Of a stretch of DNA of 64,000 nt, positions 8,351-19,123 are shown piece by piece. Position numbers and translations under genes: made by a program. The notes under the pieces are model-generated. The model saw only the letters and a list, made by a program, of their open reading frames with translations. It was not told where the DNA came from and made no database searches. This DNA comes from Sphingomonas spermidinifaciens (lineage in GTDB: Bacteria > Pseudomonadota > Alphaproteobacteria > Sphingomonadales > Sphingomonadaceae): NCBI RefSeq assembly GCF_002351485.1, contig NZ_NWMW01000002.1, positions 930,001 to 994,000 on the forward strand. Direction: 5' to 3'. Within the stretch, counting starts at the first letter, position 1, and each line of letters opens with the position of its first letter.

Positions 8351-9526
8351 TCAAAGAACTTCGAACAGGCCGGCCGCACCCATGCCGCCGCCGACGCACA
8401 TCGTCACGACGACGTACTTCGCACCGCGGCGCTTGCCCTCGATCAGCGCGTGGCCGGTCATCCGCGCACCCGACATGCCGTAAGGGTGGCCGATCGAGAT
8501 CGCGCCGCCATTGACGTTCAGCAGCTCGTTCGGGATGCCGAGCTTGTCGCGGCAATAGAGCACCTGCACCGCGAACGCCTCGTTGAGCTCCCAGAGGCCG
8601 ATATCGTCCATCTTGAGGTTGAAGCGCTCGAGCAGCTTGGGGATCGCATAGACGGGGCCGATGCCCATCTCATCGGGCTCGGTGCCCGCCACCGCCATGC
8701 CGACATAGCGGCCGAGCGGGGTGAGGCCGTGGCGCGCCGCGACGCTCTCCTCCATCAGCACGCTTGCCGAGGAGCCGTCCGACAGCTGGCTGGCATTGCC
8801 CGCGGTGATGACGCCGCCGGGCAGCACCGCCTGGAGCGCGGCCAGCCCCTCGGCCGAGGTGTCGGGGCGATTGCCCTCGTCCTTGGAAAGCGTGACTTCC
8901 TTCTGGCTGACTTCCTTCGTTGCCTTATCGACGACGTTCATCGTCGCGGTGACGGGGACGATCTCGTCGTCGAACTTGCCTGCGGCCTGTGCGGCGGCGG
9001 TGCGCTGCTGCGACTGGAGGCCATATTCATCCTGTGCCTCGCGGCTGATGCCATAACGCTTGGCCACCGTCTCGGCGGTCTGGAGCATCGGCATGTAGAC
9101 GTCCTTGTGCATCGCCAAGAGCTCGGGATCGGGGGCGATGCGCATCTGCGGCGTCTGGACGAGGCTGATCGATTCGACGCCGCCGCCGACGACCACGTCC
9201 ATGTTGTCGACGACGATCTGCTTGGCGGCGGTGGCGATCGCCATCAGGCCCGAGGCGCACTGGCGGTCGACGGTCATGCCGGCGACGCTGACGGGCAGGC
9301 CGGCGCGCAGCGCGATCTGGCGCGCGACGTTGGTCGACTGATGCCCCTGCTGCAGCGCGGCGCCGATGATGACGTCGTCGACCTGAGCGCCCTCGATCCC
9401 GGCGCGCTGGACCGCGGCCTCGACCGACTTGGAGCCGAGCGTCTGCGCGGGCAGGTTGTTGAACGCGCCGCGATAGGCGCGGCCGATGGGCGTGCGGGCG
9501 GTGGAGACGATGACGGCGGCGCGCAT
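8351..9526 (-). CDS. Acetyl-CoA C-acyltransferase (thiolase)
   Basis: 391 residues, complete thiolase. The acylated nucleophile is Cys90 in DRQCASGL, the catalytic His is 347 in [12 protein letters not shown], and the acid/base Cys377 is in the C-terminal [15 protein letters not shown] signature. It catalyses reversible thiolytic cleavage of 3-ketoacyl-CoA or condensation of two acetyl-CoA; sequence alone does not separate the degradative from the biosynthetic role. It is followed upstream on the same strand by a MaoC hydratase gene 19 bp away, so the pair could form an acyl-CoA unit. No enoyl-CoA hydratase/dehydrogenase (fadB) is adjacent. Confidence 0.95.
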   Translation of the reverse strand: MRAAVIVSTARTPIGRAYRGAFNNLPAQTLGSKSVEAAVQRAGIEGAQVDDVIIGAALQQGHQSTNVARQIALRAGLPVSVAGMTVDRQCASGLMAIATAAKQIVVDNMDVVVGGGVESISLVQTPQMRIAPDPELLAMHKDVYMPMLQTAETVAKRYGISREAQDEYGLQSQQRTAAAQAAGKFDDEIVPVTATMNVVDKATKEVSQKEVTLSKDEGNRPDTSAEGLAALQAVLPGGVITAGNASQLSDGSSASVLMEESVAARHGLTPLGRYVGMAVAGTEPDEMGIGPVYAIPKLLERFNLKMDDIGLWELNEAFAVQVLYCRDKLGIPNELLNVNGGAISIGHPYGMSGARMTGHALIEGKRRGAKYVVVTMCVGGGMGAAGLFEVL

Positions 9527-9545
9527 GGCAGTTCCTTCTGGTCGT

Positions 9546-9998
9546 TCAAACGAAGATATGGCTGATCCATTCGGCGATGAGCGCGGGCTTTCCCTCGCCC
9601 TCGATCTCGACGGTGAATTCGGTGGTCTGCTGCCACTGGCCCCGCCGCTTCTCGGTGAGCTCCAGCAGCTTGAAATGGCCGCGTACGCGGCTGCCGGAGC
9701 GGACGGGCGTCAGGAAGCGGACGCGGTTGCCGCCATAGTTGACGCCCATCTTCGCGCCCGCCATGTCCAGCCCCTCGGTCCGCTCGGCCAGCAGGGGCAT
9801 CAGCGAGAGCGTGAGGAAACCATGGGCGATCGTGCCGCCGAACGGGGTCTGCGCCGCGCGTTCGGGGTCGATATGGATGAACTGACGGTCGCCGGTCGCC
9901 TCGGCGAAAGCGTCGATCATCGCCTGATCGACGCGCACCCAATCGGACGTACGGACCGTACCGACCTCTTTGGCGCGCTGTTCGATGGCGACGGGCAT
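9546..9998 (-). CDS. MaoC-family (R)-specific enoyl-CoA hydratase-like protein
   Basis: 150-residue single hot-dog fold. The hydratase motif has Asp37 and His42 (DRQFIHID), and FGGTIAHGF follows at 53-61, which are the catalytic and substrate-binding elements of R-hydratases. Such enzymes hydrate trans-2-enoyl-CoA to (R)-3-hydroxyacyl-CoA. It is located just upstream of and co-oriented with the thiolase, and divergent from putA, sharing a 92-bp intergenic region with it. The exact acyl substrate cannot be deduced. Confidence 0.9.
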   Translation of the reverse strand: MPVAIEQRAKEVGTVRTSDWVRVDQAMIDAFAEATGDRQFIHIDPERAAQTPFGGTIAHGFLTLSLMPLLAERTEGLDMAGAKMGVNYGGNRVRFLTPVRSGSRVRGHFKLLELTEKRRGQWQQTTEFTVEIEGEGKPALIAEWISHIFV

Positions 9999-10090
9999 TC
10001 CCTCTCCGCAGGCTTTGGCGCATATCGCGCGCCATCATCTAGTGGCGAGGCGGGCGTGCTCGCAAGCCCAAAGAAACCGGAAACACGAAA

Positions 10091-13060
10091 ATGCAGATGG
10101 CCCTAACGTCACCCGCCCGAGATGCGCTGGCAAAGCTGCACCGCGCGAGCGAACCCGATGTTCTAAAAGTGCTGCTCGACCGTGCGCGACTGACCCCCGA
10201 TTCGCGCGAGCGGGTGCTGGGCCATGCCGCCGGGCTGATCGCCGACCTGCGCGCGGCGCAGACGAAGGGGTGGGTCAATCAGTTCCTCCAGGAATATCGC
10301 CTCAACTCGTCGGAGGGCGTGGCGCTGCTCAGCCTCGCCGAGGCATTCCTGCGCGTGCCCGATCCGGAAACCGCGGACCTCTTGATCGCCGACAAGCTCG
10401 GCGACGCCGACTGGCGATCGCACACGGGCAAGTCGAATTCGGCGCTGGTCAACTCGGCGACCTGGGGCCTCGTCGTCGGCCGCGCGCTGGTGGGCGAGGG
10501 GGCGGCGGGCGCGCTCAAGCGGCTGATCGCGCGCGCGGGCGAGCCCTTCGTGCGGCAGGCGGTCGGCGCAGCGATGCGGATGATGGGCGAGGTCTTTGTG
10601 ATGGGCCGCACCATCGACGAAGCGATGCGGCGGATGCGCAAGCCCGAGAACCGCGGCTTCACTGCCAGCTTCGACATGCTGGGCGAAGCGGCACGAACCA
10701 AGGCCGATGCCGAGCGTTATTTCGAGGCCTATGTCGGCGCGATCCGCGCGGTCGGCAGCGATCCGGCGGCGGGGCATTCGGTCAGCGTCAAGCTGTCGGC
10801 GCTCCACCCCCGGTACGAGGTCGGCCAGTGGGACACGTGCGTCCCCGAACTCATCGACATGCTGGCGCAACTCGCTACCGAAGCGGCGGGGCGCGGCATC
10901 GCGCTGACCGTCGATGCCGAGGAGAGCGAGCGGCTGGAAATGAGCCTCGAGATCATCGGCGCGGTCGCGCGCCGGCCCGAGCTTGCCGGCTGGGACGGCT
11001 ATGGCATGGCGGTGCAGGCCTATGGCAAGCGCGCGCGCGCCGTCATCCGCTGGGCCGATGCGCTTGGCCGGATCATGAACGTGCGGCTGGTCAAGGGCGC
11101 CTATTGGGACAGCGAGATCAAGCGGACGCAGGTCGAGGGCCTGTCCGACTATCCGCTGTTCACGCGCAAGGCGGCGACCGACGTCTCCTATCTCGCCTGC
11201 GCGCGCGACATGCTCGACGCGGTGCATATCCGCCCGGCCTTCGCCAGCCACAATGCGCTGACCGTCGCCACGATCCTCGAATGGGCGGGGGATTCGCGCG
11301 ACTTCGAGTTCCAGCGGCTGCACGGCATGGGCGAGGGCCTTTACGAGCGGCTGGTGCGCGAAGAGGGCTATCACTGCCGCATCTATGCGCCGGTCGGCGG
11401 GCACCGCGACCTCCTCGCCTATCTGGTCCGCCGGCTGCTGGAGAACGGCGCGAACTCCAGCTTCGTCCACCAGCTCGCCGACGAGCATCTGACCGACGAG
11501 GAGCTGCTCGCCGATCCGGTCGAGAAGATCGCCGAGGTGGGCGGCACGCGCCACCCGTCGATCCCGCTGCCCAAGGACCTGTTCGGCGCGTGGGGCAACA
11601 GCGAGGGCATCGACCTGTTCGACCGCGCGATCCTGAAGACGACGGCGGATGCGATCGCCGTAGCGCCGGTGCCGCATGTCGGCACGGCCGGCGGCAGCGA
11701 GGTCGGCCTCGCCATCGCCAAGGCGCAGGGGGCGTTTCCGGCATGGAATGCGCGGCCCGTGGAAGAACGCGCTGCGATCCTCGAACGCTATGCCGACCTT
11801 CTCGAAGCGAACCGGATCGAGCTGATGGCCTATGCGGTGAAGGAGGCGTTCAAGACGATCCCCGACGCGCTCGGCGAAATCCGCGAGGCGGCCGACTTCT
11901 GCCGCTACTATGCGATGCAGGCGCGTGGAATCCTCGGCCTCCGCGTGCTGCCGGGGCCGACCGGCGAGCGCAACGAGCTGCGCATGGGCGGGCGCGGTAC
12001 CTGGGCGACGATCGCGCCGTGGAACTTCCCGCTCGCGATCTTCACCGGCCAGAACGTGGCGGCGCTGGTGACGGGCAACACTGTCGTCGCGAAGCCCGCG
12101 CCGCAGACGCCGGGCATCGCTGCGCGTGCGATCGAACTGGCGCATGAAGCGGGTGTCCCCGCCGACGCGCTGGTGCTCGTGACCGGCGGGCCGGAGGTCG
12201 GCGCGGCACTGACGGACGATCCCCGCATCGCCGGCGTCGCGTTCACCGGCTCGACCCCGACTGCCAAGAGGATCGCACGCTCGCTGCTGGAGGGCGAGGA
12301 CCGCCCGATCGTGCCGCTGATCGCCGAGACTGGCGGCGTCAACGCGATGATCGTCGATTCGACCGCGCTCCCCGAACAGGTGGTGGCGGACGTGGTGACG
12401 AGCGCCTTCCGCTCGGCGGGCCAGCGCTGCTCGGCGCTTCGCCTGCTGATCCTGCAGGAGGAGATCGCAGAGCCGATCCTCGAGATGCTGAAGGGCGCAA
12501 TGCAGCTGCTGCGCGTCGGCGATCCGGGCGACCCGCGCACCGATGTCGGGCCGGTGATCGACGATGCCGCCTATGAGAAGCTGATGGCCTATCGCGAGAG
12601 CGTGCGCAGTCAGTGGATCGCGACGATCGACGTGCCCGCCGAGGGCCGCTTCGTGCCGCCGACTGCAATCCGCCTTAACGCGATCGAGGAGCTGAACACC
12701 GAGTGGTTCGGGCCGCTGCTCCACGTCGCCACCTGGCCCGCGGGCGAGCTCACGAAGACCATCGAGCGGGTCAACGCCAAGCGGTTCGGGCTGACGATGG
12801 GCCTGCACAGCCGCATCGCCCGCTCGGCCGAGATCGCCGAGGCGAAGGCGCATGTCGGCAATCTCTACATCAACCGCTCGATGATCGGCGCGGTCGTCGG
12901 CAGCCAGCCGTTCGGCGGCGAGGGTCTGTCGGGCACGGGGCCGAAGGCAGGCGGGCCGAACTACCTCCCGCGCTTCTGCGCGGAGCGGGCAGTGTCGGTC
13001 GATACGACCAGTGCGGGCGGCAATGCGTCGCTGCTCAGTCTGGATGAAGGGGGGATCTGA
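10091..13060 (+). CDS. putA: Bifunctional proline dehydrogenase / P5C dehydrogenase PutA
   Basis: 989 residues. The N-terminal arm and FAD-dependent proline dehydrogenase barrel are followed by an NAD-dependent 1-pyrroline-5-carboxylate dehydrogenase. The barrel shows RLVKGAYWDSEIKR near residue 340. The aldehyde dehydrogenase half shows GSTPTAKRI, the general-base Glu in ETGG near 745 and the nucleophile in SAGQRCSALR near 780. It oxidises proline to glutamate with channelled intermediate. The N-terminal ribbon-helix-helix DNA-binding domain of E. coli PutA (1320 residues) is absent, so this is the short, non-repressor class. Two starts (ATG 10091 or 10097) are possible. A strong hairpin terminator follows. 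Confidence 0.97.
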   Translation: MQMALTSPARDALAKLHRASEPDVLKVLLDRARLTPDSRERVLGHAAGLIADLRAAQTKGWVNQFLQEYRLNSSEGVALLSLAEAFLRVPDPETADLLIADKLGDADWRSHTGKSNSALVNSATWGLVVGRALVGEGAAGALKRLIARAGEPFVRQAVGAAMRMMGEVFVMGRTIDEAMRRMRKPENRGFTASFDMLGEAARTKADAERYFEAYVGAIRAVGSDPAAGHSVSVKLSALHPRYEVGQWDTCVPELIDMLAQLATEAAGRGIALTVDAEESERLEMSLEIIGAVARRPELAGWDGYGMAVQAYGKRARAVIRWADALGRIMNVRLVKGAYWDSEIKRTQVEGLSDYPLFTRKAATDVSYLACARDMLDAVHIRPAFASHNALTVATILEWAGDSRDFEFQRLHGMGEGLYERLVREEGYHCRIYAPVGGHRDLLAYLVRRLLENGANSSFVHQLADEHLTDEELLADPVEKIAEVGGTRHPSIPLPKDLFGAWGNSEGIDLFDRAILKTTADAIAVAPVPHVGTAGGSEVGLAIAKAQGAFPAWNARPVEERAAILERYADLLEANRIELMAYAVKEAFKTIPDALGEIREAADFCRYYAMQARGILGLRVLPGPTGERNELRMGGRGTWATIAPWNFPLAIFTGQNVAALVTGNTVVAKPAPQTPGIAARAIELAHEAGVPADALVLVTGGPEVGAALTDDPRIAGVAFTGSTPTAKRIARSLLEGEDRPIVPLIAETGGVNAMIVDSTALPEQVVADVVTSAFRSAGQRCSALRLLILQEEIAEPILEMLKGAMQLLRVGDPGDPRTDVGPVIDDAAYEKLMAYRESVRSQWIATIDVPAEGRFVPPTAIRLNAIEELNTEWFGPLLHVATWPAGELTKTIERVNAKRFGLTMGLHSRIARSAEIAEAKAHVGNLYINRSMIGAVVGSQPFGGEGLSGTGPKAGGPNYLPRFCAERAVSVDTTSAGGNASLLSLDEGGI

Positions 13061-13068
13061 TCGGGCGT

Positions 13069-13099
13069 CCGCCGCCCCGGCATCAGGCCGGGGCGGCGG
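13069..13099. terminator. Bidirectional hairpin between convergent putA and argG
   Basis: Perfect 12-bp GC-only arms (13069-13080 and 13088-13099) around a 7-nt loop, placed 8 bp after the putA stop and 6 bp before the argG stop on the other strand. There is no T-run, so it may rely on stem stability, or act as a boundary that protects both 3' ends. Confidence 0.7.
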
Positions 13100-13105
13100 T
13101 GCGGC

Positions 13106-14326
<1,221 letters not shown>

Positions 14327-14364
14327 GGCGTAGACTCCAGAATGCTTGGGGATCGCGCGCGCCT

Positions 14365-15669
14365 CTAGGGCGAGGGGGACAGGCGGCGCAAGAGGCCGCG
14401 CCAGTAGAGGCCGAGCGCGAGCGCCCGCCAGGCATAGCCGAGGAGCAGCGCGAGCCACACGCCGCTCGCGCCCAGCGGGCGGAGCGCGAGGTCGGTGGCG
14501 ACATAGGCCGCGGTCGAGAGGAGCGCGGCGTTGCGGAGCGCCCGGCCCGCCGTCGCGCCGATGAACACGCCGTCGAGCAGCCAGGCGGGCGTGCCGATGA
14601 GCGGAACGATGGCGACGAGGGGGAGGAGCCCGGCGGCGACCGCGCGGACCTGGGTGCTGGTGGTGAGCAGGGCCACGAACGCCTCGCCGCCGATCGCGAT
14701 GGTGAGCGCGAACGCGGCGGCGGTGCCGAGGCAGAACTCGCCCACCAGCCGCACCGCGCGGAGCATCCCCGCCCGATCGCGCGCGCCGATTGCCGCGCCG
14801 ACCCGCGCCTCGGCCGTGAAGCAGAAGCCATCGAGCACGAAGGCGCTGACCGCGACGAACTGCATCAGCACCTGCTGCGCCGCGAGCGTCTCCGCGCCCA
14901 GGCGTGCGCCGGCATTGGTGAACCAGGCGAACAGCGCGAGCAGCGCGAGGGTGCGGATCATCAGGTCGCGATTGACCGCGAACAGCCGCGCGAGCGCCGC
15001 GCGGTCGAACAGCCGCGCCGCCTCGCCCCGCCAGCCGCTGCGGGTGACGCCGAGCGCCGCGACCACCGCGATCCAGTCGGCGGCGGCGGTCGCGAGCCCG
15101 ACCCCGCGTACCCCCCAGCCGAGCGCCCATACGAACCACGTCGTCAGCGCGACATTGGCAAGGTTGAGGATAAGCTGGATGCCGAGCGCCGCGCGTGTCC
15201 GCCCAAGCCCCAAGAGCCAGCCATTGGCGGCATAGAAAGCGAGCGCCGCGGGCGCGCCGAACAGCCGCGCGGTGACATAGGCGCGCGTCGCCTGATCGAG
15301 CGACCCGCCGCCCGCCATCAACGCCAGCGCGGCGGGCACGATCGCGAGCTGGAGCACGAACAACGCCGCCCCCACCGCCCCGCCGAGGATCAGCCCGCGC
15401 CGCAGCAGGGCCGCCATCTCCGCCCCGTCGCCCGCCCCGCTCGCCTGCGCGGTGAGGCCGGTCATCCCCATGCGCAGGAACCCAAACGCCCAGAAGAGAA
15501 AGTTGACGATCGTGGTGCCGAGCGCCACCGCCGCGAGCGCCGTCGCGTCGCCCGTCCGCCCGATCACCGCGGTATCGACGATCCCGACCAGCGGCACCGT
15601 CGCCTGCCCCAGCATGATCGGCCACGCCTGAGCCAGGATCGCGCGGCGGGTTAGGGACGGGGCGGGCAT
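14365..15669 (-). CDS. MATE-family efflux transporter (DinF-like)
   Basis: 434 residues with about twelve hydrophobic segments in two homologous halves. The N-terminus matches DinF-type MATE transporters ([17 protein letters not shown], then [14 protein letters not shown] near 70). Members export drugs or metabolites in exchange for Na+ or H+. The gene is transcribed toward argG with a 38-bp gap and could share its transcript. The substrate is unknown. Confidence 0.9.
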   Translation of the reverse strand: MPAPSLTRRAILAQAWPIMLGQATVPLVGIVDTAVIGRTGDATALAAVALGTTIVNFLFWAFGFLRMGMTGLTAQASGAGDGAEMAALLRRGLILGGAVGAALFVLQLAIVPAALALMAGGGSLDQATRAYVTARLFGAPAALAFYAANGWLLGLGRTRAALGIQLILNLANVALTTWFVWALGWGVRGVGLATAAADWIAVVAALGVTRSGWRGEAARLFDRAALARLFAVNRDLMIRTLALLALFAWFTNAGARLGAETLAAQQVLMQFVAVSAFVLDGFCFTAEARVGAAIGARDRAGMLRAVRLVGEFCLGTAAAFALTIAIGGEAFVALLTTSTQVRAVAAGLLPLVAIVPLIGTPAWLLDGVFIGATAGRALRNAALLSTAAYVATDLALRPLGASGVWLALLLGYAWRALALGLYWRGLLRRLSPSP

Positions 15670-15750
15670 GGGGTCGGTTAGGGGGTGGCGAGGGGTGGGT
15701 AAAGCGGCATGGAAAAAGTGATTTAGCTGGCGATCGGCCGTGCGGGCTCT

Positions 15751-16329
15751 CTACTCGGCGGGTGTTCGCTCGTCGCGTTCCAGCCGGTTCAATCGTCCCC
15801 TCGGTGCGATAGTCGGCGTTGGGCGCCGGTCGCACGCGGGATCGGGGGCGAATGCGAACCAATGAACGGTCGTGCGCTGGAGCAGCAGCCGCTGCTGCTT
15901 GCCGGTTCCATGGTCGATCATCACCGCCTCGAACCGGCCGGTCGTTGACAGGACGGCATGCCAGTCGGTCAGCGGCGTGCGGATGCCCGCGCGCGCGGCG
16001 TCGGTGTAATGCGACTGGATCCAGGCCGGCTCGACCTGGGCAACAACGTTTTCGCCCGCCATCACGTTGACGAAGGTGGTCCCGGCATATTCCTCAACCG
16101 ACCAGCTACCGTCGGCGGCCGCTTCGCCCCAGCCTACCCGGATCGGACTGCCGCGCCGTATTGCCTTCAGAAGATGCCCGCGGTTGCCTGACAGCGCTTC
16201 GCCTTCCGGCCCGTTCACGAAGAGCAACCGCCACTGCGAGGCCGTTTCGCACGCGGCAAAAGCGATTGCCGGGTTTAACGCCAAGAAAAGGATCAGAATG
16301 ATCTTGAAGGCTAGGCCGCGTGACATCAT
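15751..16329 (-). CDS. Secreted hypothetical protein
   Basis: 192 residues. A clear Sec signal peptide (hydrophobic core from about 9 to 24) ends in AIAFAAC, so cleavage probably follows an AxA motif; the Cys next to it is not in a lipobox. The mature part has about three further cysteines and mixed beta-rich sequence with a proline/arginine-rich tail. No family is recognised. GC content is lower than in the neighbours, compatible with transfer. It is divergent from the acyltransferase gene at 16460 across a 130-bp region in which I see no special element. Confidence 0.6.
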   Translation of the reverse strand: MMSRGLAFKIILILFLALNPAIAFAACETASQWRLLFVNGPEGEALSGNRGHLLKAIRRGSPIRVGWGEAAADGSWSVEEYAGTTFVNVMAGENVVAQVEPAWIQSHYTDAARAGIRTPLTDWHAVLSTTGRFEAVMIDHGTGKQQRLLLQRTTVHWFAFAPDPACDRRPTPTIAPRGRLNRLERDERTPAE

Positions 16330-16459
16330 CCCACCCCTCCATTCGCCCTGTCCTTGCCGGCTTTGAACCCATATGTCGATCCTACGTAGTGCGCGGGCTC
16401 ATGAAGGGCGGGGCATGCCCCATGCATCCCTCTCCACCACTTGCTAACCCAATCCCGCT

Positions 16460-17587
16460 ATGCCGCCCGCGATGACCAAGCCGATGTCGCTCGCCGAGTT
16501 CGATCGCCTGCCGCCTGCACACAGCGTGGAGGCCGTGGTCGGCCTGTCGGCGGCGATCGATGCCGTGGCGGAGCGCGCGCGGGCGACGCACCGGTTCCTG
16601 CGCTATGGCTGGTTCGCGGCGGCGCTGGCGGCCTATGGCGGGTCGGCGCGGACGCTGACCGTGACGCGCGAGGGGCAGGCGGTCGCCACGCTGCCCATCG
16701 TCGCGGCGGGGCCGTCGCTGCTCAAGCTCGTCGCCGTGCCCGGCTGCTATTGGCCAATGCGCAGCTTTCCCGTCGCCGAGGATGCCGGGGTGGAGGCGGG
16801 CGAGGTGCTGCTCGATGCGCTGGGGCGCGAGGCGCGGGCGTTGCGGCTCGGGCCGGTCTATGACGACGATCCGGCGCTCGCGCTCCTGCGCGCGGCTGCG
16901 GCGTCGCGGGGGTGGCGGGCGATGCCGCGCGATGTCGCGCCGAGCTTCCTCCTCGACATGGCCGCCAAGGACGAAGAGGGGCCGTTCCCGAGGCTCTCGA
17001 CGCTCAAGAAGAACCGTTTCCACGAAAAGCATCTTGGCGCGCATGGCGCGCTCGACTGGTCGTTCGTCAGCGGTTCGGACTGGAACGAGGGGGCGTTCGA
17101 CGCGCTCGCCGCGGTCGAGGAAGCGAGCTGGATCGCCGAGCGGACCGACGGCCGCGATGCCAAGTTCACGCGCACCGGCCACGGCGCGTTCTGGCGCGCC
17201 GCCGCCGCCGATCCGGTGCTGGCGGAGATGATGTGGGCCGCGGTGCTCCGGGTCGAGGGGCGGCCGGCGGCGTTCAGCTTCGACATGAATGTCGGCGACC
17301 TCAAATACGCGATCGCCAACAGCTATGTCCCCGATTACGCGAAGAATTCGCCGGGCAAGCTTCTCTACTACCGCAACCTCGTCCGCGCGCGCGAGGATGG
17401 CATCCACCGCGTCGATTGGGGCGCAGGCGACAGCGGCTACAAGCGGGTGATCGGGGCAGAGCCGGGGCCGATGATCCGCGATTGGCTGTTCGTGCGGCCA
17501 GGCCTCGCCTCCGCCGTTGCGCGGTTCGTGGAGCAGCGCTGGACGGTCAGCGGTCAACGGCAGGTCGACGGCGAAAGGCCCGTCTAG
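16460..17587 (+). CDS. GNAT-like acyltransferase (BioF2/CelD-type domain)
   Basis: 375 residues matching the acetyltransferase-like family used in exopolysaccharide and peptide modification (Pfam Acetyltransf_6 type). The second GNAT half is visible in ATLKKNRFHEKHL-like sequence (LSTLKKNRFHEKHLG near 178) and in the C-terminal FSFDMNVGDLKYAIANSYVPDYAK...SPGKLLYYRNL block near 275-310, which has the substrate-binding pattern of this family. It is cytoplasmic with no signal. Neighbours give no pathway hint; substrate unknown. Confidence 0.75.
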   Translation: MPPAMTKPMSLAEFDRLPPAHSVEAVVGLSAAIDAVAERARATHRFLRYGWFAAALAAYGGSARTLTVTREGQAVATLPIVAAGPSLLKLVAVPGCYWPMRSFPVAEDAGVEAGEVLLDALGREARALRLGPVYDDDPALALLRAAAASRGWRAMPRDVAPSFLLDMAAKDEEGPFPRLSTLKKNRFHEKHLGAHGALDWSFVSGSDWNEGAFDALAAVEEASWIAERTDGRDAKFTRTGHGAFWRAAAADPVLAEMMWAAVLRVEGRPAAFSFDMNVGDLKYAIANSYVPDYAKNSPGKLLYYRNLVRAREDGIHRVDWGAGDSGYKRVIGAEPGPMIRDWLFVRPGLASAVARFVEQRWTVSGQRQVDGERPV

Positions 17588-17633
17588 CGGGCGTCACAAA
17601 GCCTCTATAGGCTATATGCCGAAGGAGAGGCGC

Positions 17634-18143
17634 ATGGCATTGATCGTCAACGGGATCGAGGCGCCCCCGCCCGCCGATCCGCGCGTGTCGCTGCTCGATT
17701 TTCTGCGCGAGCATCTGCATCTGACCGGCACCAAGGTCGGCTGCAACCAGGGCGCGTGCGGCGCCTGTACGGTGATCGTCGACGGGCGGCGGGTGCTGTC
17801 TTGCCTGACGCTGGCGGTGCAGGCCGACGGCGCGAGCGTGACGACGATCGAGGGGCTGGGGACGCCCACCGCGCTCCACCCGCTCCAGGCCGCGTTCGTC
17901 GAGCATGACGGGTTGCAATGCGGTTATTGCACGCCGGGCCAGATCTGTTCGGCGGTGGCGATGGTCGAGGAACTGCGCCGCGGCGTGCCGAGCAACGTCA
18001 CTGCCGACGTGGCGGCGCAAGCGATCGCCGCCACGCGCGAGGAACTGCGCGAGCGGATGAGCGGCAATCTCTGCCGCTGCGGCGCGCACAACGGCATCAT
18101 TGCCGCGATCGAGGATGCGTTCGGACTGGAGACCGCGGCATGA
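17634..18143 (+). CDS. paoA: Aldehyde oxidoreductase, [2Fe-2S] subunit (PaoA-like)
   Basis: 169 residues. A plant-type ferredoxin domain carries one [2Fe-2S] cluster (Cys37, 42, 45 and 57), followed by the helical xanthine-oxidase-type domain with the second cluster (Cys96, 99, 147 and 149, in QCGYC and CRC). It forms the electron-transfer subunit of a molybdenum hydroxylase with the next two genes. E. coli PaoA carries a Tat signal; here the protein starts directly at the beta strand (MALIVNG), so the enzyme is probably cytoplasmic. GAAGGAGAGG ahead of ATG 17634 supports this start. It overlaps the next gene by 4 bp. Confidence 0.93.
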   Translation: MALIVNGIEAPPPADPRVSLLDFLREHLHLTGTKVGCNQGACGACTVIVDGRRVLSCLTLAVQADGASVTTIEGLGTPTALHPLQAAFVEHDGLQCGYCTPGQICSAVAMVEELRRGVPSNVTADVAAQAIAATREELRERMSGNLCRCGAHNGIIAAIEDAFGLETAA

Positions 18144-19123
18144 CGCCCTTCACCTATGCGCGCGCCGACGCACCGGACGCGGCGGTGCGGCTGGGCGAGG
18201 GCGGCGCGCGGTTCCTGGGCGGCGGCACCAACCTGATCGACCTGATGCGCGAGCGAGTCGAGGCGCCCGGGGCGCTGGTCGATGTGAGCGGGCTGTCGCA
18301 GGCGATCGAGGAAACCGCAGAGGGTAGCCTGCTGATCGGCGCGGGGGTGCGCAATACCGCGCTTGCCGAGCATGGGCTGGTCCGCACCCGCTACCCGCTC
18401 GTCACCCGCGCGATCGTCGCGGGAGCGTCGGCGCAGATCCGCAACATGGCGACGGTCGGCGGCAACCTGATGCAGCGCACCCGCTGCACCTATTTCTACG
18501 ACGTCGAGGGATCGCGCTGCAACAAGCGCTCGCCCGGCGAGGGCTGCGACGCGCGGGGCGGGTTCAACCGCATCCACGCGATCCTCGGCGCGAGCGAGGC
18601 GTGCGTCGCGACGCATCCGTCCGACCTGTGCGTCGCGCTGGCTGCGCTCGATGCCGTGGTACATGTCGAGGGGGCGGGGGGTGCGCGCACGATCCCGTTC
18701 GGCAACTTCCACCTGCTGCCCGGTGAGACGCCCGATCGCGAGACAGCGCTCGAACCCGGCGAGCTGATCAAGGCGGTCGAGCTGCCGCCACTGCCGATCG
18801 CCGCGCACTCGCGCTATCGGAAGGTCCGCGACCGGGCGAGCTATGCCTTCGCGCTGATCTCGGTCGCGGCGGCGCTGCGCGTCGAGGGCGGCAAGGTCGC
18901 AGAGGTGCGGCTCGCGCTTGGCGGCGTCGCGCACCGCCCGTGGCGTGCCCATGCGGCAGAGGCGGCGCTGGTCGGCGCGCCGGCGAGCGAGGCCAGCTTC
19001 CTCGCCGCCGCCGATGCCGAACTCGTGGGCGCAGTGCCGCTGCGCGACAACGCGTTCAAGATCGAACTCGCGCGGCGGACGATCGCCGCTGTCCTTTCCG
19101 ACCTTTCGGAGGCAGGCGCATGA
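18140..19123 (+). CDS. paoB: Aldehyde oxidoreductase, FAD/[4Fe-4S] subunit (PaoB-like)
   Basis: 327 residues, FAD-binding subunit of the xanthine dehydrogenase family (FLGGGTNLIDLM at 25-36, IRNMATVGGNLMQRT at 100-114). An insertion with four cysteines (116, 127, 136 and 155; pattern RCTYFYD...CNK...GCD) marks it as the PaoB/4-hydroxybenzoyl-CoA-reductase type, whose FAD subunit carries an extra [4Fe-4S] cluster. It accepts electrons from the [2Fe-2S] subunit. It overlaps both neighbours by 4 bp (ATGA), so the operon is translationally coupled. Confidence 0.93.
   Translation: MTPFTYARADAPDAAVRLGEGGARFLGGGTNLIDLMRERVEAPGALVDVSGLSQAIEETAEGSLLIGAGVRNTALAEHGLVRTRYPLVTRAIVAGASAQIRNMATVGGNLMQRTRCTYFYDVEGSRCNKRSPGEGCDARGGFNRIHAILGASEACVATHPSDLCVALAALDAVVHVEGAGGARTIPFGNFHLLPGETPDRETALEPGELIKAVELPPLPIAAHSRYRKVRDRASYAFALISVAAALRVEGGKVAEVRLALGGVAHRPWRAHAAEAALVGAPASEASFLAAADAELVGAVPLRDNAFKIELARRTIAAVLSDLSEAGA

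Noticed and set aside
10163..12853. 896-codon minus-strand frame opposite putA
   Set aside because: Antisense shadow of putA; low-complexity composition and no recognisable family.
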